Positions 1 to 7,572 of a stretch of DNA of 64,000 nucleotides are shown here, piece by piece. Within the stretch, counting starts at the first letter, position 1. Each line of letters begins with the position of its first letter. The notes under the pieces were generated by a model, which searched no databases, was not told where the DNA came from, and saw nothing but the letters and a program-made list of their open reading frames with translations. The stretch is from Chitinophagaceae bacterium. Its GTDB lineage: Bacteria; Bacteroidota; Bacteroidia; Chitinophagales; UBA10324. Position numbers and translations under genes: made by a program. The stretch is from assembly GCA_016717285.1 (NCBI GenBank), contig JADKFU010000001.1:124001-188000 (forward strand), given 5' to 3'.

Positions 1-65
1 GCGTTAATGGACTTGCAGCTGCTTCTTCGCAAATGAATGAAAAAAAGGCATTGGCAACAAAGTGA
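1..65 (+). CDS. C-terminal end of an unidentified upstream gene (partial)
   Basis: Frame 3 is open from the left edge to a TGA at 63-65 and reads ...LAAASSQMNEKKALATK. The lysine- and alanine-rich composition resembles a normal protein C-terminus, but 20 residues are too few for identification. Frame 1 is also open to a stop at 34-36, so the choice of frame is uncertain. The following 290 bases up to the amidohydrolase at 355 are AT-rich and hold no gene I can support. Confidence 0.3.
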   Translation, partial: VNGLAAASSQMNEKKALATK

Positions 66-354
66 TTTGCTTGAGATCAGATTTCGGCAATTGTAACCTT
101 TCCGATTTTTTCCGCGAGTTAACATCAAATCATAAACAGGAGACTGAAACTTTTAATGGTTCCAAAAATAATTTCAGGAATTATTAAACTGGCAAATAAT
201 CGCAAAGCAGCGGGTTGTAGAAAATCAAAGGGGTAAATGAAAATTTGTGGCGAATTCGCATCAATGATTACCGAATAATTTATCTTCTTGCTGATACTAT
301 TCAAATAGTGGAGATCAGGAGCATCCGTCACCGAAAAGATACCTATTCGCTCTA
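66..354. other. intergenic, no gene recognised
   Basis: No convincing coding frame, terminator or TAnnTTTG promoter box was found. The minus-strand open frames here (125-331 and 315-557) lack any family resemblance, and the second overlaps the amidohydrolase start. Confidence 0.4.
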
Positions 355-1947
355 ATGGCGCAAGAAAAAATATTTTTCAATGGAAATATCCTGACGCAGG
401 ATAAATCACAATCGCTTGCTACTGCATTTGCAGTTGCTGACGGAAAAATTATTGGCGCCGGATCAGACGAGTCGATCTTGCGAATATTCAATGAACATTG
501 TGAACGAATTGACCTGCAAGGCGCCACCGTGCTTCCCGGTTTTAACGATGCGCACATTCATATCTGGAAAGTCGGCAATTTGATGACGTACATGCTTGAT
601 CTGCGTGGTGTGCAAAGTATGGATGAAATGAAACAGCGGTTGTCAGATTATGCTAAGCAAAATCCTGATTTGGAATGGATTCAGGCACGTGGTTTTAATG
701 AAGTTCTTTTTGCTGATAAGCGAATGCCCAACCGGTTTGATCTTGATGGTATAATCAGCGATCGTCCGGTGAGCGTGATAAGAACGTGTGCACACCAACT
801 CATTGTCAATACAAAGGCCTTGAATGTATCAGGAGTAACGATACAAACACCTATTCCACAGGGCGGTGAAATAAAATTGTTACCTGATGGAAACCTGGCT
901 GGTCACTTCACAGAAACAGCAATGGGATTAGTGATGAATAAAGTCCCATCCTATGGTGCTAATCACTATCGAAAAATGATACTTGCAGCACAGGATGAAT
1001 TTTTGAAAGTTGGAATTACATCAGCAACGGATCCTGCGGTGATGCCTGATTTGCTGGAAGTGTATAAATCAATGGACCGAAACAGCGAATTAAAAATCCG
1101 TGTGAATGCGATTCCTATCATTGTACCCGACGGAGCTGCTGAGCCATTGCCGTTGCCGGAAAAATATCAATCAGATCATCTGAAAGTTGATACCGTGAAA
1201 TTTTTTTCTGACGGTGGCCTGAGTGGAAAGACAGCTGCGATGAAGAAACCTTACCGTAATTCAGAAGATTACGGCGTGTTGCGATTGACTAAAGATTTTT
1301 TTCTGCCACTTGCCCGGGAAGCTCAGGAACACGGCTTTCGCATTGCAACACATGCAATAGGTGATGCCGCAATTGATTTGGTACTGGATGTTTATGAAAA
1401 AATTGCTTCACTCAACAAGAATAATATTCGTCATCGCATAGAACATCTTGGATTACCTTCTGTTGAAAATCTGGAACTAATGCATGCTATGCAAGTGAGT
1501 GCAGTGATGCAACCTATTTTTATTTATGAACTTGGAAAAAATTTCAGACAGTATTTATCTGATACATATCTTGAAGAAGTTTATCCGGCAAGATCTGTTT
1601 TGAATCATAAAATCAATTTATCTTTTTCAACAGACGCACCGGTTGTAAAAGATTTTAATCCATTCACCGGCCTGCGGTCAGCAGTGGACAGACATGATGC
1701 CGATGGTCAGCCAATTGCTGCGCATCAAAAAATTACTGTTGGGGAAGGTATCTATGCATACACGATGGGAAGCGCTGTCGCAAATGGCGATGAACAAAAT
1801 CGTGGTAGCATTTCACCCGGAAAATGGGCAGACTTTATAGTGCTGAACAAAGATGTAAGCAAACTTTCAACGGATGAAATCTCCAAATGCCAGGCACAAC
1901 AAACCTATATCAACGGCATCTGCCAATTCCTAATTCCTAATTCCTAA
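355..1947 (+). CDS. YtcJ-like metal-dependent amidohydrolase
   Basis: A 530-residue amidohydrolase of the Amidohydro_3/YtcJ type, which hydrolyses C-N or ester bonds with a divalent metal centre; the substrate cannot be read from sequence. The metal-binding HxH lies at H67/H69 in FNDAHIHI. Later family motifs are ATHAIGDAAID, RIEHLG and FSTDAPV near the C-terminus. There is no signal peptide, so it is cytoplasmic. ATG at 355 gives a normal N-terminus (IFFNGNILTQD). It is convergent with a TetR regulator whose stop lies only 22 bases beyond, and it could be that regulator's target, although the two genes do not share a promoter. The last residues (QFLIPNS) are encoded by an intergenic TTCCTAA tandem repeat, so the natural C-terminus has probably been altered by the repeat. 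Confidence 0.85.
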   Translation: MAQEKIFFNGNILTQDKSQSLATAFAVADGKIIGAGSDESILRIFNEHCERIDLQGATVLPGFNDAHIHIWKVGNLMTYMLDLRGVQSMDEMKQRLSDYAKQNPDLEWIQARGFNEVLFADKRMPNRFDLDGIISDRPVSVIRTCAHQLIVNTKALNVSGVTIQTPIPQGGEIKLLPDGNLAGHFTETAMGLVMNKVPSYGANHYRKMILAAQDEFLKVGITSATDPAVMPDLLEVYKSMDRNSELKIRVNAIPIIVPDGAAEPLPLPEKYQSDHLKVDTVKFFSDGGLSGKTAAMKKPYRNSEDYGVLRLTKDFFLPLAREAQEHGFRIATHAIGDAAIDLVLDVYEKIASLNKNNIRHRIEHLGLPSVENLELMHAMQVSAVMQPIFIYELGKNFRQYLSDTYLEEVYPARSVLNHKINLSFSTDAPVVKDFNPFTGLRSAVDRHDADGQPIAAHQKITVGEGIYAYTMGSAVANGDEQNRGSISPGKWADFIVLNKDVSKLSTDEISKCQAQQTYINGICQFLIPNS

Positions 1948-1980
1948 TTCAATTCTTAATTCTTAATTCTTAATTCTCAA
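1926..1980. repeat. TTCCTAA/TTCTTAA tandem repeat between convergent genes
   Basis: About seven degenerate 7-8 bp units (CTAATTC, TTAATTC). The array encodes the final residues and stop of the amidohydrolase on the plus strand and the IEN-stop end of the TetR gene on the minus strand. Related arrays occur near 3752, 52243, 57440, 61950 and 63722. Confidence 0.8.
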
Positions 1981-2521
1981 TCCCCTTCACCGGAGCATTC
2001 AGCAACTCATTAATCATCCGTACCGTTTTTTCTTTTTGTGCAGAAGTTCCGATATAGAAACATTGAATACCCAACCACGCGGTATACGCAAACTCCGCAA
2101 GCTCACCTGCTTTCCCGTTAGGAACTCCAACTTCCAGGTATAAAGTACGCGTAACGCCGATGCGTTCACTATCCATTTTATCAAGATATTTTTTTACAGT
2201 TCGGTTGTGCAGTGCCCAGGCACGCAATGAAAGTTCTGTTTTACCTGAAACACTGAACACTTCTTTAATCATCAGGTTCAGTCTTTCTCTCGGTGTTTGT
2301 CCGGAGTCAACCACTTCTTTTATACGGCCAAGGGTTTCTGTTTCCCAGTATTTCAAAAGGAATTCTTCATAATCGCTAATGCTTTCAAAGTGATGATAGA
2401 ATGAACCTTTGGTTACACCGAACTTGATGCATAGATGTTCGATTTTTATCGCAGCATATCCTTCGTCATTCAATACTTTTATTCCTCTGCGTATCCAGTC
2501 TGTTTTTGTCAGTCTTGCCAT
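1970..2521 (-). CDS. TetR/AcrR family transcriptional regulator
   Basis: A 183-residue one-component regulator. The N-terminal helix-turn-helix spans about residues 10-50, with the family pattern GYAAIKIEHLCIKFGVTKGSFYHHFES; the rest is the helical ligand-binding and dimerisation domain. Such proteins usually repress a nearby gene until a small ligand binds. The convergent amidohydrolase is the only obvious metabolic neighbour, but the true target is unknown. The ATG at 2521 directly precedes the HTH and fits the family. The terminal residues IEN and the stop come from the intergenic repeat. The effector ligand cannot be inferred. Confidence 0.85.
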   Translation of the reverse strand: MARLTKTDWIRRGIKVLNDEGYAAIKIEHLCIKFGVTKGSFYHHFESISDYEEFLLKYWETETLGRIKEVVDSGQTPRERLNLMIKEVFSVSGKTELSLRAWALHNRTVKKYLDKMDSERIGVTRTLYLEVGVPNGKAGELAEFAYTAWLGIQCFYIGTSAQKEKTVRMINELLNAPVKGIEN

Positions 2522-2825
2522 ATTTAAGTCTATTTCAGGCGCCGGATTTCTCAGCGGTCCTTTTTAAGCATCGCTAGAATTTCCATTTAGAAAAATATCT
2601 TTAGTTGCAAAATACAAATAATTTACCCGCGGGACTGATGCTGTTCAGGATAGGTTCATTTCAAATTGCAATTTCCAAACAGGCTGATCAGGCAATGGTT
2701 CGATAAGCAAAAACTAACAGTTCTTAATTGGAAATGCACGTTTCAGGACTGATTGGACATACTTACAATGAGCGTACTTTACCAATCACATAATTTTTTT
2801 CTTCTTTCATTTTACCGATTTCGTG
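2522..2825. other. intergenic between divergent TetR and GGGP synthase genes
   Basis: About 300 bases without a gene. It presumably holds the TetR promoter and operator. I see no clear palindromic TetR operator and no complete TAnnTTTG box on the minus strand. Confidence 0.4.
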
Positions 2826-2833
2826 TAGGTTTG
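2826..2833 (+). promoter_or_regulatory. Bacteroidota -7 box (TAGGTTTG) of the GGGP synthase gene
   Basis: Exact match to the TAnnTTTG consensus. Transcription should begin about 6 bases downstream (near 2839), which argues for translation from GTG at 2857 rather than GTG at 2836. Confidence 0.5.
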
Positions 2834-2856
2834 TCGTGATTGTAAAATGTGAATGT

Positions 2857-3618
2857 GTGAAGAACAATAATAAAGTTTACGCGAGTTTCCTGGCTGCAAA
2901 AAAAAACAGGCAGAAGCAATTGGCAGTACTGATTGATCCTGATAAGGTAACACCCGAGTCTTTGGTCTTTACTGTGGAAGTGGCTACCAAAGCAGCAGTT
3001 GATTATTTTTTTATTGGGGGAAGTCTGCTGGTAAATGACACGATGGGTGAATGTATTGACGTGATAAAGAGTTGCAGCGACATTCCGGTAGTAATATTTC
3101 CGGGCAGTCCTGCGCAGATAAATGACAGGGCAGATGCAATACTTTATCTTTCGCTGATCTCCGGACGCAATCCTGAATTATTAATTGGTCAGCATGTTGC
3201 TGCTGCGCCGGTCTTAAAGAATAGTGGACTTGAAATTATTTCTACGGGATACATTCTTATTGACGGTGGAATTACCACTACTGTTTCCTACGTGAGTAAT
3301 ACGATTCCGATTCCGAATCACAAAGACGACATTGCTATGTGCACCGCTATGGCTGGTGAAATGCTGGGATTGAAAACTATTTATCTTGATGCAGGCAGCG
3401 GAGCTTTGAAAACGATCAGTGAATCAATGATACAGTTGGTGAGCGAAAATATTGAAGTGCCTTTGATTGCAGGTGGTGGCATCAGATCAGCAGAAATGGC
3501 AGCAAGTATCTGCAAAGCAGGAGCTGATATTGTAGTTGTCGGGAATGCAATTGAAAAAGATCCGATGCTGATATTTTCGATAGCGCATGAGGTGCAGTCG
3601 GTAGTGAGTAGTGAGTAG
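2857..3618 (+). CDS. geranylgeranylglyceryl phosphate synthase family protein (PcrB/GGGPS)
   Basis: A TIM-barrel prenyltransferase of the GGGPS family. Archaeal members couple glycerol-1-phosphate to geranylgeranyl-PP; bacterial Bacteroidota members are known for the same chemistry, with an unclear physiological role. Diagnostic stretches are LAVLIDPDK near the N-terminus, YFFIGGSLL, VVIFPGSPAQI, AILYLSLISGRNPELLIGQH, the YLDAGSGA loop and a C-terminal phosphate-binding VPLIAGGGIRS...ADIVVVGNAIE. An in-frame GTG at 2836 would lengthen it by 7 residues; GTG at 2857 is preferred because a TAGGTTTG box ends at 2833. The C-terminal VVSSE and the stop codon are encoded by a GTAGTGA tandem repeat, so the original stop may have been displaced. 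Confidence 0.85.
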   Translation: MKNNNKVYASFLAAKKNRQKQLAVLIDPDKVTPESLVFTVEVATKAAVDYFFIGGSLLVNDTMGECIDVIKSCSDIPVVIFPGSPAQINDRADAILYLSLISGRNPELLIGQHVAAAPVLKNSGLEIISTGYILIDGGITTTVSYVSNTIPIPNHKDDIAMCTAMAGEMLGLKTIYLDAGSGALKTISESMIQLVSENIEVPLIAGGGIRSAEMAASICKAGADIVVVGNAIEKDPMLIFSIAHEVQSVVSSE

Positions 3619-3776
3619 TGAGTAGTGAGCACTGAGTCATTGGTCATTCAGTCATTAGTCTTTTAGTCTTTTAGTCTTTAGTCTTTAGTCTTAAGTCTTT
3701 AGTCCTTAGTAGTCATTAAGCATCGGCACATCAAAACATCGGCACATCTTTCTTAATTCCTAATTCCTAATTCTTT
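3601..3776 (+). repeat. composite intergenic tandem repeat (modules A-B-C-D)
   Basis: In order: A, (GTAGTGA)n at 3601-3640; B, degenerate GTCTTTA/GTCATTA units to about 3717; C, two CATCGGCACAT units at 3720-3748; D, TTAATTCC units to 3774. The array spans from the GGGP synthase stop to the rsgA start. A reverse-oriented copy with the same order is at 63720-63846, and one lacking C is at 57381-57486. Confidence 0.85.
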
Positions 3777-4701
3777 GCAAGGTCGTGTCATCAAGTCTAC
3801 AGGCAGTTGGTACCAGGTTCGTATGGACGATGGATCGGTATTGTCGTGCCGTATCAAGGGAAAACTGAGATTGATCGATCGCAGAACCACCACTCCGGTT
3901 AATATTGGTGACCTCGTGATGGTAAGTGTAGAAGAAAGTGATGCCACCATTCGTGAAGTGCTTCCACGCCGCAATTACATCATCAGGCAATCTACACATA
4001 ATCGAACTGCTGAACACATCATTGCTGCCAATATCGATCAGGCTTTCATCATGGCAACCATTGCAATGCCACGCACTTCAACAGGATTTATAGACCGTTT
4101 TTTAGTGACCGCCACTGCGTATCACATTCCGTCCATCGTTCTTTTTAACAAGATTGATCTGTATGATGAAAAGGAAATGGAGCTGGTAAATTATTTAAAA
4201 GATGTTTATTCAAAAATCGGTTTTGTAACAGTATGTACTTCCGCAGAAAAAAATACAGGCGTTGAAGAAGTGCGTGAATTGATGAAAGGAAAAATTTCCT
4301 TGCTGGCAGGTCATTCAGGTGTTGGAAAATCCACGCTCATCAATAAAATTGATCCAATGCTGGATCTGCGAACGGCTGAAGTAGCTGTTTATAATCAGAA
4401 AGGAAAACACACCACCACGTTTGCTGAAATGTTTGAATTGCCTTTCGGTGGTTTCATTATTGATACACCCGGAATCAAAGAATTCGGCATTCTCGACTTC
4501 GAACCATCAGAGGTAGCGCAGTATTTTCCGGAAATGGAAAAAGTGAGGCATGATTGCCGTTTCAATAATTGCATGCACATCAATGAACCTGGCTGTGCTG
4601 TAAAGGCTGCCGTTGAAGAAGGTGTAATTCCGGTGAGCAGGTATGAAAATTATCTTTCTATTATGCATGAGTTGAAGACGGATGAGAGGATTTATGACTG
4701 A
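3775..4701 (+). CDS. rsgA: ribosome small subunit-dependent GTPase RsgA
   Basis: A 308-residue circularly permuted GTPase that assists late 30S maturation. An N-terminal OB fold (about 1-70) precedes G motifs in permuted order: NKID at 125-128 (G4), GHSGVGKST at 179-187 (G1) and DTPG at 230-233 (G3). A C-terminal zinc site follows: C261, C266, H268, C274. The N-terminus (QGRVIKSTGSWYQVR) matches the family exactly at residue 1-2, so translation must start at the TTG at 3775, which sits at the last bases of the tandem repeat. No Shine-Dalgarno or promoter is recognisable upstream; the array has replaced the normal leader. It may be cotranscribed with the GGGP synthase gene. Confidence 0.95.
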   Translation: MQGRVIKSTGSWYQVRMDDGSVLSCRIKGKLRLIDRRTTTPVNIGDLVMVSVEESDATIREVLPRRNYIIRQSTHNRTAEHIIAANIDQAFIMATIAMPRTSTGFIDRFLVTATAYHIPSIVLFNKIDLYDEKEMELVNYLKDVYSKIGFVTVCTSAEKNTGVEEVRELMKGKISLLAGHSGVGKSTLINKIDPMLDLRTAEVAVYNQKGKHTTTFAEMFELPFGGFIIDTPGIKEFGILDFEPSEVAQYFPEMEKVRHDCRFNNCMHINEPGCAVKAAVEEGVIPVSRYENYLSIMHELKTDERIYD

Positions 4702-4780
4702 GGGTTAAATGGTTAAATGGTTTAATTGTTTAATTGTTGAAGTGTTTAATTGTTAAACTGTTTAATTGATTGATTGATTG
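4702..4780. repeat. GTTTAATT/GTTAAATG tandem repeat
   Basis: Degenerate 8-bp units (GTTAAATG, GTTTAATT, GATTGATT) fill most of the gap between rsgA and dtd. It is a different unit from the TTCCTAA arrays but has a similar style and position. Confidence 0.7.
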
Positions 4781-4836
4781 TACATGAATCTATGGTGATT
4801 TTAATCTTGTTGAGAAATTAAAATGCAGATTAATTC

Positions 4837-5289
4837 ATGAGAGCTCTGATTCAACGCGTAACCAAAGCATCCGTTGCCATCGATGGAAAAGTGCATTCAC
4901 AAATAGGTGCAGGTTTGCTGGTGCTATTGGGAATTGAAGATGCAGATGGTGATGAAGATATTAACTGGCTTTCAGCCAAAATCGCAAATCTGCGCATCTT
5001 TGACGATGAAAGCGGCGTAATGAATCACTCGCTGAAAGATATGGATGGAGAAGTACTGCTGGTGAGTCAGTTTACATTGCATGCTGCTGTAAAAAAGGGA
5101 AACCGGCCATCATATATCAAAGCAGCGAAACCTGAGGTTGCTGTTCCACTTTATGAAAAATTACTGCAACAGCTTGAATTGGAACTTGCTAAAAACATAG
5201 CAACGGGTGTATTTGGTGCGATGATGAAAGTTGAATTGCTGAATGATGGCCCGGTTACCATTTGGATCGATACCAAAAACAGAGAATGA
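4837..5289 (+). CDS. dtd: D-aminoacyl-tRNA deacylase
   Basis: A 150-residue DTD enzyme that removes D-amino acids, and mischarged glycine, from tRNA. The N-terminus MRALIQRVTKASVAIDG, the SQFTL motif (VSQFTLHAAVKKGNRPS) and the C-terminal NDGPVTIWIDT (the Gly-cisPro motif, here GP) are all present. Length is typical (about 145-150). It follows rsgA in the same direction after a repeat-filled gap of 135 bases. Nothing is missing. Confidence 0.95.
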   Translation: MRALIQRVTKASVAIDGKVHSQIGAGLLVLLGIEDADGDEDINWLSAKIANLRIFDDESGVMNHSLKDMDGEVLLVSQFTLHAAVKKGNRPSYIKAAKPEVAVPLYEKLLQQLELELAKNIATGVFGAMMKVELLNDGPVTIWIDTKNRE

Positions 5290-5354
5290 TGTTGCGTAAG
5301 AAGGAAATTGAAAAGCAGAAAAGGAAAAACTGAATCAACTATAAACCGTAAAGA

Positions 5355-5846
5355 TCATTTCATAGCTCTGATCTTCGCAATAATATTCGTAGTCGAAAAC
5401 CCATCCAAATATTTTACCAGTTCAATGCGGCCACCATTTTTTTCCACCACGTCTTTTCCAACCACCGTTTCAGGTGTATAGTCGCCGCCTTTTACCAATA
5501 TATCGGGCTGTATAGCTTTGATCAGCTCATAAGGTGTTTCTTCGTCAAACAAAATAACTGCATCAATAAAATCAAAGGAAGCCATGATCATCGCACGTGA
5601 TTGTTCATCCTGTAATGGGCGTCCGGGTTTGATTTTGCCAATTGATGCATCCGTATTCAATCCTACAATTAAAATATCTCCGAATGATCTTGCAGTAGTA
5701 AGTAAATGAATATGGCCTGCATGAATGATGTCGAAACAACCATTCGTAAAAACCACTTTCTTGCTCTTCAGGTGCCAGACCGCAATCATTCTGTTCAATT
5801 CAGGAATTGCGATAATTTTTTGTTGGATCACAGGCAGATAATTCAT
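5355..5846 (-). CDS. rfaE2: RfaE2-type adenylyltransferase (heptose-1-phosphate or similar)
   Basis: A 163-residue stand-alone nucleotidyltransferase resembling the C-terminal half of HldE: D-glycero-beta-D-manno-heptose 1-phosphate to ADP-heptose. The cytidylyltransferase-like HxGH is at residues 42-45 in TNGCFDIIHAGHIHLL. Downstream signatures are GLNTDASI, KPGRP, ILVKGGDYTPETVVG and DGFSTTNII. No heptose kinase half lies nearby. The start overlaps the stop of the upstream membrane protein by four bases (ATGA), so it is translationally coupled and is the last gene of the panD operon. Pathway assignment rests on family similarity. Confidence 0.85.
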   Translation of the reverse strand: MNYLPVIQQKIIAIPELNRMIAVWHLKSKKVVFTNGCFDIIHAGHIHLLTTARSFGDILIVGLNTDASIGKIKPGRPLQDEQSRAMIMASFDFIDAVILFDEETPYELIKAIQPDILVKGGDYTPETVVGKDVVEKNGGRIELVKYLDGFSTTNIIAKIRAMK

Positions 5847-6853
5847 GATGCGGGAGTTTTACGATTGATAACTGGAAGAACAATCAATGCAAGCAAACCA
5901 AAAGTGAGCATACCAAATACCTGAGTGGCATGGTTGAGAATGGCAAATGCAAGTCCGTCATTGTTTGCAATGCCGTATAACAAAAGTGTTTGCGTAACAA
6001 TTACATGAAAAGTTCCGAATCCGCCTTGCACCGGTGCTGCCCATCCGAAAGCGCCAAACACCATCACCGCCAATGCAGCGATCCATCCGAGTGAGGATGT
6101 AGCAGCAAAACTGTAGAAGCACACATACGACATCAGGAAATACATAAACCAGATCAGGAAAGTGTAGACTAAAAACAGGTTGCGGTTCTTTAAATTACCA
6201 ATGGCTTTGATCCCATCTATAAACCCACGCAGCATATCTTTTAGTCTAAGGTAATATTTTGAACGTTTGATCCGAACAATATAAAACCAGGAAGCAAACA
6301 ACACTGCTGCAAAAACGGCTGTGATCAAAAGGTAAAACACGAGTCCCTGCGAAAATAAAATGCCGACCTTTTCACCAATCGGCCCGAAAACATAGAGGGA
6401 AGCCATGCTACTCATTTTTTCAAATTCCAACAGAAGAATAAAAAACAGCAACAGGAAAATCGTAAGCACATCAATGATACGTTCGATCACTACAGTTCCA
6501 AAAATTTTATTCATCGGAATCTTTTCATAATTACTAAGCATGGCGCTGCGTGTCACTTCTCCCATTCTTGGAATAGCAAGATTGGCCATATAACCTACCA
6601 TTAATGAACCAAAAGTGTTAGTCAGTTTTGGTTGGTAACCTAATGGATAAATCAGCATGTTCCATCGTAAAGAGCGAAAGATGTTGCTGAATAGTCCAAA
6701 CACGAGCGCAAGCATGGGCCACCACCAGTTGGCACTTTCCAGTTTCAGTTTTATTTCTTCCAGGTTTTGGTTGCGGATGACCAGCCAAAATAAAAATCCG
6801 CCAATAGCTGCGAAGAGAATGATGCGGATTGCGGAGAATAATTTCTGTTTCAC
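5843..6853 (-). CDS. YbhN/UPF0104-type flippase-like membrane protein (LPG synthase TM domain)
   Basis: A 336-residue integral membrane protein of the lysylphosphatidylglycerol synthase TM-region family, without the soluble aminoacyl-transferase domain. About eight hydrophobic helices are visible, starting with IRIILFAAIGGFLFWLVI. The family motif region reads RSLRWNMLI...LMVGYMANLAIPRMGEVTRSAML, and the later GAFGWAAPVQGGFGTFHVIV is also characteristic. The substrate is unknown. Its start at 6853 overlaps the panD stop by one base and its stop overlaps rfaE2, so the three form one operon. Confidence 0.85.
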   Translation of the reverse strand: MKQKLFSAIRIILFAAIGGFLFWLVIRNQNLEEIKLKLESANWWWPMLALVFGLFSNIFRSLRWNMLIYPLGYQPKLTNTFGSLMVGYMANLAIPRMGEVTRSAMLSNYEKIPMNKIFGTVVIERIIDVLTIFLLLFFILLLEFEKMSSMASLYVFGPIGEKVGILFSQGLVFYLLITAVFAAVLFASWFYIVRIKRSKYYLRLKDMLRGFIDGIKAIGNLKNRNLFLVYTFLIWFMYFLMSYVCFYSFAATSSLGWIAALAVMVFGAFGWAAPVQGGFGTFHVIVTQTLLLYGIANNDGLAFAILNHATQVFGMLTFGLLALIVLPVINRKTPAS

Positions 6854-7203
6854 TAACGGGCTAATAAGTTCTTTTCATTCGGAAAAATGATAGAAGGCTT
6901 GAATGATTTCGCTGCTTCAAATTCAATAGTTCCGTAAGAAATAATAATGACGATGTCACCTACGACGGCTTTTCTTGCCGCAGGTCCGTTCAGACAAATT
7001 ATGCCGGAGCCACGCGCTCCTTTGATCACATATGTTTCGAGGCGTTCACCATTGTTGACGTTCACTACCTGCACTTTCTCATTTTCAATCAGGTTGCAGG
7101 CATCCATCAGGTCTTCATCGATAGTTATGCTGCCAACATAGTCGATGTTTGCTTCCGTAACTTTTACACGGTGAATTTTCGATTTAACCACTTCAATCGT
7201 CAT
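6853..7203 (-). CDS. panD: aspartate 1-decarboxylase proenzyme
   Basis: A 116-residue pyruvoyl enzyme making beta-alanine from aspartate for pantothenate and coenzyme A. The self-cleavage site is intact at Gly24-Ser25 (DYVGSITID); Ser25 becomes the pyruvoyl group. The motifs NNGERLETYVI and GPAARKAVVGDIVIIISYG are typical. A TATCTTTG -7 box lies only 9 bases upstream, so the transcript is nearly leaderless. panC lies about 4 kb away on the same strand, separated by two secreted-protein genes read in the opposite direction. Confidence 0.95.
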   Translation of the reverse strand: MTIEVVKSKIHRVKVTEANIDYVGSITIDEDLMDACNLIENEKVQVVNVNNGERLETYVIKGARGSGIICLNGPAARKAVVGDIVIIISYGTIEFEAAKSFKPSIIFPNEKNLLAR

Positions 7204-7211
7204 AGCGGGCG

Positions 7212-7219
7212 CAAAGATA
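7212..7219 (-). promoter_or_regulatory. -7 box (TATCTTTG) of the panD operon
   Basis: Exact TAnnTTTG match on the minus strand, just upstream of panD. The predicted transcription start is within a few bases of the ATG. Confidence 0.55.
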
Positions 7220-7572
7220 TAAATTGAAAATGGAAGAAGCTTTTCAGTTGGTAAGGCTGACTTTCAATAATTACTTCAACCTACCTGAAAAGGATAAACA
7301 TGCAGTTTGGCCTGCGTTGTTTATCCTGGGTTTTTCTCAATTGGTTAAATTTTTTTAATCATCTTTTTTATAGCGACATCCAGATTTTACACGACGAATG
7401 TAACAGCTTTAGAAATTTTTAAATATTTTTAATAGTCAAACACAAATAAATAATCAGCAAATGATTTGAGCATCAGATGTTCTTGAACTATCGCTTTCTG
7501 CTCAATCAATTTATAAGCACAATCATTTAAAGTACAGTATAAAAAGTAACCGGCATTTTTTTAATTGACTCC

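Noticed and set aside
2836..2856. Upstream GTG start of the GGGP synthase gene
   Set aside because: It lies at or before the transcription start predicted from the TAGGTTTG box, and homologues start nearer to GTG 2857.
3601..3776. Possible CRISPR array
   Set aside because: Units are short, degenerate and directly adjoining, without unique spacers of constant length, and there are no cas genes.
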